Translations under genes and position numbers: made by a program
Part shown: positions 1 through 4,078 of the stretch, piece after piece
Numbering within the stretch: position 1 is the first letter of the stretch
Layout of the letters: each line of letters opens with the position of its first letter
The notes under the pieces: generated by a model
What the model was told of the DNA's origin: nothing
The model's database searches: none
The model's input: the letters and a program-made list of their open reading frames with translations, nothing else
Assembly: GCA_003561715.1 (NCBI GenBank)
Contig: PWVU01000097.1
Span: 1-5,812 of the forward strand
Direction of reading: 5' to 3'
DNA: 5,812 nucleotides
DNA from: Candidatus Kaiserbacteria bacterium
GTDB lineage: Bacteria > Patescibacteriota > Minisyncoccia > Phycocordibacterales > UBA12088

Positions 1-321
1 ATTGAGAATTTCGAACCACACAAGATTCCGCTTCCATTGCGACCGTTTGCAAAGCTCGTTGGTATTCTTGCCCCCCACGGTGGTACACCGCTTGACTATC
101 AGTTAAGCTACATCGGCAGAAAGAGGTTTCTCGCCGTTGCGCTCAGAAAACTCGACACATGGAAGCCCGAGCGCATCATCGTCACGCACGGTGCAATTAT
201 CGAAGAAAACGCTGAGGCGTTTATGAGACGCGCATTTGAGTGGATGACCACCGCACCAGGCGAAAAGCTTATGCGTCGAATGCGGTCTCTTGGAGAAAAG
301 CTCGCAGCGTCGGTGAAATAA
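1..321 (+). CDS. DUF4336-like metallo-beta-lactamase-fold protein, C-terminal part (5' end outside window)
   Basis: The reading frame is open from the first base and ends with TAA, so 106 C-terminal residues are visible and the true start lies upstream. The stretch WKPERIIVTHGAIIEENAEA, followed by an FMRRAFEWM segment, resembles the end of DUF4336 proteins, a metallo-beta-lactamase-fold group in which a late His-Gly follows a hydrophobic strand (here HG near visible residue 63) and an Arg- and Trp-containing helix closes the domain. A further Pro-His-Gly-Gly lies near visible residues 25-28. Other metal-binding motifs would be in the missing N-terminal part, so catalytic competence cannot be judged. 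The substrate is unknown; a hydrolase role is only inferred from the fold. The tail after the helix is basic (Lys/Arg-rich). No clear terminator follows. The family call comes from pattern memory and is moderately sure. Confidence 0.6.
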   Translation: MENFEPHKIPLPLRPFAKLVGILAPHGGTPLDYQLSYIGRKRFLAVALRKLDTWKPERIIVTHGAIIEENAEAFMRRAFEWMTTAPGEKLMRRMRSLGEKLAASVK

Positions 322-330
322 TGTACCATT

Positions 331-358
331 TTGACCGTACAAGCTCGGTTTGTATATT
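331..358 (+). promoter_or_regulatory. candidate sigma70-type promoter upstream of the 466-1233 gene
   Basis: TTGACC at 331-336 matches the -35 consensus at five of six positions. TATATT at 353-358 matches the -10 consensus at five of six positions, with a 16-base spacer. Transcription would start near 365, leaving a leader of about 100 bases before the ATG at 466. A second TTGACC at 375-380 has no good -10 partner at normal spacing. The 144-base gap (322-465) holds no convincing gene, so this promoter would drive the phosphoesterase-Nudix-glyoxalase group. The call rests on sequence match only. Confidence 0.4.
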
Positions 359-454
359 TTCTACATTGCTTTTTTTGACCTCTAACCATCGTTTTATTAC
401 AGGAGATTTCGATACGTGGGTCAATAAGTGCAGAAGCCAATCCCATCAGGTACA

Positions 455-467
455 ATAGGTGACCTAT
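455..467. promoter_or_regulatory. ribosome binding site inside a 13-base palindrome at the start of the 466-1233 gene
   Basis: AGGTGA at 457-462 is complementary to the 3' end of 16S rRNA, and counted from its GG it sits at normal distance from ATG 466. This is the clearest Shine-Dalgarno sequence in the window and supports that start. The same bases form a perfect 6-bp inverted repeat around one central G (ATAGGT-G-ACCTAT) that runs into the start codon. It could be a protein-binding site, but a one-base loop rules out a normal RNA hairpin. It may be chance. Confidence 0.4.
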
Positions 468-1233
468 GTCTCTCAAACTCATCACCCTGAACGTCCAAAA
501 GAACAACCACTGGGAGCGTATTATTCCCTTCCTGATGCGCGAAAATGCCGACGTCATTTGTGTACAAGAGATTTTTGAGTGCGATATGGGGAAGATCGAA
601 GCACTCGGCTACTCTGCTGTTTTCGGCTTTATCTCGACCCAACTGTACGATCAGCAAGATCGGGAATCAGGTCGCCCCGAAGGTGTGGCGCTATTTACCA
701 AACTCCCGATCGTATCAAGCGACACGTACGCGTATTACCAATCACCCAATCCCGAGAAGCCCCAGGCATGGTTTGATCCTGAAATTAAGCGACAAACAAC
801 CGATGGGCGTGTCGTCGTCGCCACAGTCGAGAAAGACAGCGCTGAGTATACGATCGCCACCACGCACTTCACGTGGACCTTTGCCGGTGTATCGAGTGAA
901 TTCCAACATAAAGATATGACCAATCTGCTTGCGTACCTCTCACGCTACCCTGCGCTTGCTATCGCTGCAGATCTCAATATCCCACGTGGACAAAATGAGC
1001 AGTATGACCGATTAACTGAGCGCTTTACCGATTGGGTGCCACGAGAGCTTGCCGGCTCGATCGATCTTGATCTCCATCTCAAAGGGAAAGACCCTAAAGA
1101 AGCGCCTCAGCTCGCCACCTACATGGTCGACTATCTCTTCTCAACGCATCAATTCCGCGTCACCGATTTCCGCACCAAGAACGGCATCTCCGATCATCTC
1201 GCCTTCATTGCCGACATCGAGCGAGTGGGGTAG
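466..1233 (+). CDS. endonuclease/exonuclease/phosphatase (EEP) family hydrolase
   Basis: This 255-residue protein is a single EEP (DNase I/exonuclease III-like) domain, a fold of Mg-dependent phosphodiesterases and phosphatases acting on nucleic acids, phosphoinositides or sphingomyelin. The motifs appear in the expected order: LNVQ with Asn9, VQE with metal-binding Glu35, GVALFTK near 73-79, TTHF with His134, DLN with Asp169 and Asn171, DYLF with Asp222, and the terminal SDH with Asp243 and His244. All the usual catalytic positions therefore seem present. The length is typical of stand-alone family members. No signal peptide or membrane segment is seen, so it is probably cytoplasmic. ATG 466 has a good ribosome binding site. 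The Nudix gene begins about ten bases after the TAG stop, which suggests one transcript. Motifs alone cannot settle the substrate; a DNA-repair AP endonuclease is less likely because the longer ExoIII signatures are not evident. Confidence 0.88.
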   Translation: MSLKLITLNVQKNNHWERIIPFLMRENADVICVQEIFECDMGKIEALGYSAVFGFISTQLYDQQDRESGRPEGVALFTKLPIVSSDTYAYYQSPNPEKPQAWFDPEIKRQTTDGRVVVATVEKDSAEYTIATTHFTWTFAGVSSEFQHKDMTNLLAYLSRYPALAIAADLNIPRGQNEQYDRLTERFTDWVPRELAGSIDLDLHLKGKDPKEAPQLATYMVDYLFSTHQFRVTDFRTKNGISDHLAFIADIERVG

Positions 1234-1242
1234 CATGTGGGT

Positions 1243-1758
1243 ATGAGCGAGATCGTCATTCTTGTAGACGAACAGAATACTCCTATAGGCGCAAAGGACC
1301 GTACATTGATTGAGAATGGTGATATCTATCGCGCGGTAGGCCTTTGGATCACCAATAGTTGTGGCTCTATTTTACTGGCGCAGCGGTCACTTACCAAAGC
1401 AAAAGGTCCGGGATTATGGGGTCCAGCAGTAGCAGGCACTGTTGAATCGCACGAGACATACGATACATGCATATTGAAGGAAGCTTACGAAGAAATAGGG
1501 CTCCACGTTTCAATCAAAGAGCTCATTCGTGGCCCAATGACACTTGAGACAAATCCTGGAGGTAGCAGGTTTTTTGGACAGTGGTATCTCTACTCGACTG
1601 ACATGCTGACAGATGATTTTGTTCTTCAAACAAGTGAGGTTGCTCAAGTAAAATGGTTTGAGCCAGACGAACTACAGAAGGAAATCGCCGAAGTGCCCGA
1701 AAAATTTACTCCTTCATTTCCAGAATCGGCAGAACGTTTTCTAACTCCTAATCCCTAA
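1243..1758 (+). CDS. Nudix hydrolase, IDI/YfcD-like
   Basis: This 171-residue single-domain Nudix protein would hydrolyse a nucleoside diphosphate linked to another group, or a related pyrophosphate. The Nudix box is at residues 65-87 in the order G-x5-E-x7-K-E-A-Y-E-E-I-G-L. It matches the family pattern GX5EX7REUXEEXGU except that the usual Arg is Lys79; the metal-binding Glu80, Glu83 and Glu84 are kept. The N-terminal VDEQNTPIG, the Y-R-A-V strand and GPGLWGPAVAG resemble the subgroup containing YfcD and isopentenyl-diphosphate isomerase. The protein lacks enough visible evidence to be called a true isomerase, so the substrate is open. The start is taken at ATG 1243; a GTG at 1237 would add two residues. 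A tiny ORF with ATG at 1235 ends in a TGA overlapping this ATG. Base use is somewhat more A/T-rich than in neighbouring genes, and the gene has no CGATCG site. Confidence 0.88.
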   Translation: MSEIVILVDEQNTPIGAKDRTLIENGDIYRAVGLWITNSCGSILLAQRSLTKAKGPGLWGPAVAGTVESHETYDTCILKEAYEEIGLHVSIKELIRGPMTLETNPGGSRFFGQWYLYSTDMLTDDFVLQTSEVAQVKWFEPDELQKEIAEVPEKFTPSFPESAERFLTPNP

Positions 1759-1775
1759 CACCCTAACTTCCCTAG
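1741..1775. repeat. five imperfect CCCTAA-like repeats at the Nudix-glyoxalase junction
   Basis: CTAA or CTAG occurs at 1741, 1748, 1755, 1763 and 1772, so the period is 7 to 9 bases. The last four units are preceded by two or three C (CCTAA, CCCTAA, CCCTAA, CCCTAG). The first three units encode the C-terminal residues and stop codon of the Nudix protein; the last two fill the 20-base gap before the glyoxalase ATG. On the minus strand this gives three GGG runs and one GG run with loops of 4 to 6 bases, a possible G-quadruplex. The repeat is directly visible; any function is unproven. Confidence 0.6.
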
Positions 1776-1778
1776 TAT

Positions 1779-2234
1779 ATGAAATACCTCCACACCATGG
1801 TCCGCATACACGATATCGAGCAATCACTCGAGTTTTACTGCGCACAGCTTGGTATGGCTGAGGTGCATCGTATGGAAAGCGAGCAAGGGCGCTTTACCAA
1901 TATCTTTCTCGCCGCACCCGATGATATAACACAAGCTGAAGCCGAGCGCGCTCCCCTCCTTGAACTAACCTACAACTGGCCCGATGAGAACGGGAAGGTC
2001 GAGGAATATACCGGTGGGCGCAACTTCGGGCATCTTGCCTATGAGGTTGATAATATATACGACACCTGCCAGGCACTTATGGACGCAGGCGTTGCCATCA
2101 ACCGCCCGCCCCGCGACGGGCGCATGGCGTTCATCAAATCACCCGACGGTATTTCAATTGAGCTTTTGCAAAAAGGCGACGCACTCCCTCCGACTGAGCC
2201 TTGGAGTAGTATGGAAAACATCGGTAGCTGGTAA
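1779..2234 (+). CDS. gloA: lactoylglutathione lyase (glyoxalase I), metal-dependent
   Basis: Glyoxalase I isomerises the hemithioacetal of methylglyoxal and a thiol (glutathione in well-studied bacteria) to S-lactoylglutathione, the first step of methylglyoxal detoxification in the cytoplasm. The 151 residues show the two beta-alpha-beta-beta-beta modules of the family. All four metal ligands of the E. coli enzyme have counterparts: His5 in the opening KYLHTMVRI, Glu62 in LELTYNW, His85 in FGHLAYEV and Glu128 in SPDGISIELL. Length and loops fit the short Ni/Co-type bacterial class, with a slightly longer insert before LELTYNW and an extra C-terminal tail of about 20 residues. ATG 1779 matches the family's usual N-terminus. 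No Shine-Dalgarno sequence precedes it, only the CCCTAA-like repeats, so translation may depend on the Nudix gene upstream. The hydrolase partner (glyoxalase II) is not evident here, and the in vivo thiol is unknown. Confidence 0.92.
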   Translation: MKYLHTMVRIHDIEQSLEFYCAQLGMAEVHRMESEQGRFTNIFLAAPDDITQAEAERAPLLELTYNWPDENGKVEEYTGGRNFGHLAYEVDNIYDTCQALMDAGVAINRPPRDGRMAFIKSPDGISIELLQKGDALPPTEPWSSMENIGSW

Positions 2235-2248
2235 GAGAACTCGTGGTA

Positions 2249-2272
2249 GAGTAGTGACATACTCATTTTTTT
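2249..2272 (+). terminator. weak terminator-like hairpin after the glyoxalase gene
   Basis: GAGTA (2249-2253) and TACTC (2260-2264) can form a 5-bp stem with a 6-base loop, followed one base later by seven T (2266-2272). The arrangement is that of an intrinsic terminator, but the stem is short and A/T-containing, so it may only attenuate transcription into the methyltransferase gene. No clear promoter is seen between here and ATG 2287. Confidence 0.35.
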
Positions 2273-2286
2273 GCAAATTGCTCTCC

Positions 2287-3168
2287 ATGACCACCCACTG
2301 CCTTTTGTGCCAAAGCACCAATATCGAGCCGCATGCTTGCGGGATGTTTAAATGTCGCGAATGCTTATACTTCTTTCTCGGCGTTGATGAACGCGACGCG
2401 CAACAAGCAACCTTCATCCCCACCAAAGACGGCAAGGTGAACGAGGCAAAGCTCACCGCGCTTAAGAAGAAATACCCGAAAGACGGACACGGCAAACGCG
2501 GTTTGTATGAGCGCTATGCCAAGCGCTACCACGATTTATTCGGTAATGACGTACGAGCACTCGATATCGGCGCGAGTGGCGGTTTCTTTTTGCACGAACT
2601 TGAAAAGCTGGGTGCATCACCCGCACATGTGCGTGCACTTGAGATCGAGCCGGACTACAAGCAACTCACCTACGACTATTTCGGGTATGAAAGCGACCTC
2701 GACAATATCGAGGAATACCGCCCGATCGATCCTGCAACAGGCTCAACCCAGACCTACCACGTGATCGGGCTCTTTGATGTGCTTGAGCACGTCCACCACT
2801 TCGACACTGCCCTTGCCCGTATTGCCGATATGCTTGAGCTGGGAGGGCGCGTGGTGTTCAAACTCCCTGCACGCAGATGGGCATATGCAAAATATCGCGT
2901 GATGCGCGCGCTTGGTGCAGATGACAAGATTCCGGTTGTTTTGTATATCGAACCGGGTGGCCATTTGAACTATTGGGACACCGACAATATCAAACGTCTT
3001 GAAGCGATCGAGCCGCGCTTGAAACTTGTCGAGACCCACTATCTCAAACCCACGTGGGAGCAATTTGGCGCACGCGGCTGGTGGCGTTATCTCCTCTACG
3101 GCGCAAATCAAATCCTCCCTATCCGTTTGTTTCCGGAGTTTGTCGCGGAGTTTGAGAAGAAGCGCTAA
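2287..3168 (+). CDS. class I SAM-dependent methyltransferase with N-terminal zinc-ribbon-like module
   Basis: The protein has 293 residues. The N-terminal 30 residues hold two CxxC pairs (Cys5/Cys8 and Cys23/Cys26), as in a small zinc ribbon. The Rossmann methyltransferase domain follows: motif I LDIGASGGF at 92-100, the acidic residue closing strand 2 at Glu119 (ALEIEPD), the post-II region DVLEHVHHF at 164-172, and LGGRVVFKLP at about 185-194. This arrangement matches the Methyltransf_23-like group, often found near cell-surface polysaccharide genes, but the substrate cannot be read here. No membrane segment is evident. The frame is open upstream to 1984, but that part overlaps the glyoxalase gene in another frame. 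ATG 2287 is the first start after glyoxalase and leads straight into the Cys motif, so it is preferred. No Shine-Dalgarno sequence is visible. It may be transcribed with the upstream genes or alone. Confidence 0.85.
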   Translation: MTTHCLLCQSTNIEPHACGMFKCRECLYFFLGVDERDAQQATFIPTKDGKVNEAKLTALKKKYPKDGHGKRGLYERYAKRYHDLFGNDVRALDIGASGGFFLHELEKLGASPAHVRALEIEPDYKQLTYDYFGYESDLDNIEEYRPIDPATGSTQTYHVIGLFDVLEHVHHFDTALARIADMLELGGRVVFKLPARRWAYAKYRVMRALGADDKIPVVLYIEPGGHLNYWDTDNIKRLEAIEPRLKLVETHYLKPTWEQFGARGWWRYLLYGANQILPIRLFPEFVAEFEKKR

Positions 3169-3177
3169 CACCCAACA

Positions 3178-3206
3178 AAATGTTAAAGGTCAGACCTTTA
3201 ACATTT
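3178..3206. terminator. bidirectional terminator-like perfect hairpin between convergent genes
   Basis: Bases 3178-3190 and 3194-3206 are perfect inverted repeats of 13 bp around the loop CAG. An outer AACAC (3167-3171) can also pair with GTGTT (3208-3212) across an uneven internal loop. It begins 10 bases after the methyltransferase stop and contains the stop codon of the minus-strand ligase (3198-3200). On the plus strand the 3' side is followed by CGTGTTTT, and on the minus strand the stem ends in TTTTG, so the T tracts are short in both directions. Its position between convergent stops fits a shared terminator. The core AAAGGTC-A-GACCTTT could also be a dispersed REP-like palindrome; a genome search would tell. 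Confidence 0.65.
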
Positions 3207-3944
3207 CGTGTTTTCAGAGTCGTCACTTTCAAGTAGTGGTTTCAGAAGCGGGTAGAACTTATCCTCGCGCACGTCATCGATCAAGAGATCGACCCTGCGG
3301 TCCTCGTCGGTAAACTCAACCATCGATGCGTCACGCACAACACAAGCAGGCGTCTGTTCATTCGTTTCCCCCATTGCCACAACTGCGGCTGCCGCAATGC
3401 CGTCCACAATGTTTCCGCGCTCGTATAGTATCTCCCGTCCGAAGATATCTTTTCGGCCACGATAGTCATTGATCGGTGCAATACCCCAAAAACCGATCGA
3501 TGCCCCCATAGCACCATACCGAAATGGAACCGAGACACTATCAACGATAACGACACCGAGTGTCTCAATTGAAAAACGTGCTCGATAATATGACCACAAC
3601 TCTTTTGCCGCATCGAAAGGGTGTTCGGGCCATAAGATGTAGTGACCATTCGCGTTACTTTCGTCGATACCGGACGTTCCCACCAGCAGGTTACCTTTCG
3701 CTGTAATGCACCTTGAATACGGGCTTTGTATAGGCAGATAATGATCAGCTTCGCTGCGGATAAGAGCGTCTTTACTTGAAACATCCTCGATCCGCACACA
3801 CCTCCCCTGATGGATGGCGACGACTTTGGAAGAGATGACGAGCACATCACGCTCTTTCAATGTCGGAGGTATGTCTTCAAGTGCTTCTAATAGTGAGTCT
3901 TGCGGCGGAACAAGCGCCCGCGTTTTGATGGGAATGATGTGCAT
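3198..3944 (-). CDS. coenzyme F420-0:L-glutamate ligase-like protein (CofE family)
   Basis: The protein has 248 residues, close to the roughly 250 of archaeal CofE, which adds L-glutamate to coenzyme F420-0 using GTP and divalent metal. Family features in order are: VLVISSKVVA at 34-43, in the position of the conserved Ser-Lys motif; the GIDESN segment at 92-97; LGVVIVDS at 129-136; the R-x-G-x-x-G-A-x-x-G-x-x-G stretch at about 142-154; and a D-G-I-A-A-A-A helix ending in MGE near 181-193. The C-terminal tail is acidic and variable (ESDDSEN). No other F420 genes lie in the window. If the host lacks F420, the acceptor must be another molecule, so I give no gene symbol. ATG 3944 is the only good start and has no Shine-Dalgarno sequence. 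The last codons and stop lie inside the 3178-3206 hairpin. Confidence 0.8.
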   Translation of the reverse strand: MHIIPIKTRALVPPQDSLLEALEDIPPTLKERDVLVISSKVVAIHQGRCVRIEDVSSKDALIRSEADHYLPIQSPYSRCITAKGNLLVGTSGIDESNANGHYILWPEHPFDAAKELWSYYRARFSIETLGVVIVDSVSVPFRYGAMGASIGFWGIAPINDYRGRKDIFGREILYERGNIVDGIAAAAVVAMGETNEQTPACVVRDASMVEFTDEDRRVDLLIDDVREDKFYPLLKPLLESDDSENTKC

Positions 3945-3975
3945 GGTGGCTGGCGTTAGCGTGAATAATGCTCAC

Positions 3976-3981
3976 ACTATA
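3976..3981 (-). promoter_or_regulatory. candidate -10 box for the CofE-like gene
   Basis: On the minus strand TATAGT lies about 30 bases upstream of ATG 3944 and matches the -10 consensus at five of six positions. The nearest -35-like hexamer, TTGGTC (3996-4001), is only 14 bases away, which is short. A GTGA...TCAC dyad (3961-3975) sits just downstream and could be an operator. The 134-base gap between the ABC gene stop and this gene (3945-4078) otherwise shows no gene. Support is weak. Confidence 0.3.
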
Positions 3982-4078
3982 CGCCTGTATACATCGACCA
4001 AATGCTTTTTCTCCTATTGAGCAACATACGCTCAGCATAGAGCGCTTTTCGTGCTTTGTCCACTCGCATTACGTGTTC

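Noticed and set aside
240..458. Possible small gene in the gap before the phosphoesterase
   Set aside because: It overlaps the end of the DUF4336-like frame, has no ribosome binding site and gives a low-complexity, unrecognisable product.
108..557. 149-residue minus-strand open frame across the DUF4336 end and the start of the phosphoesterase gene
   Set aside because: It overlaps two genes with recognisable motifs on the other strand and has no family-like features of its own.
1237..1758. Naming the Nudix protein isopentenyl-diphosphate isomerase
   Set aside because: It shares the N-terminal style of that group but has a near-canonical Nudix hydrolase box, so pyrophosphate hydrolysis is the safer call.
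1984..2286. N-terminal extension of the methyltransferase frame by 101 residues
   Set aside because: This part overlaps the glyoxalase gene in another frame and has no domain character. The Cys motif begins right after ATG 2287, which fits a natural N-terminus.
2743..3171. 142-residue minus-strand open frame opposite the methyltransferase
   Set aside because: It is antisense to the methyltransferase domain and has no recognisable motif.
3281..3850. 189-residue minus-strand open frame inside the CofE-like gene
   Set aside because: It is a shifted frame on the same strand as the CofE-like gene, whose own frame carries the family motifs.
4029..4044. Hairpin CGCTC/GAGCG downstream of the ABC transporter stop
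   Set aside because: The stem has only 5 bp and no T run follows on the minus strand. A short CTTTTC follows on the plus strand, but no plus-strand gene ends there, so a terminator call is not supported.
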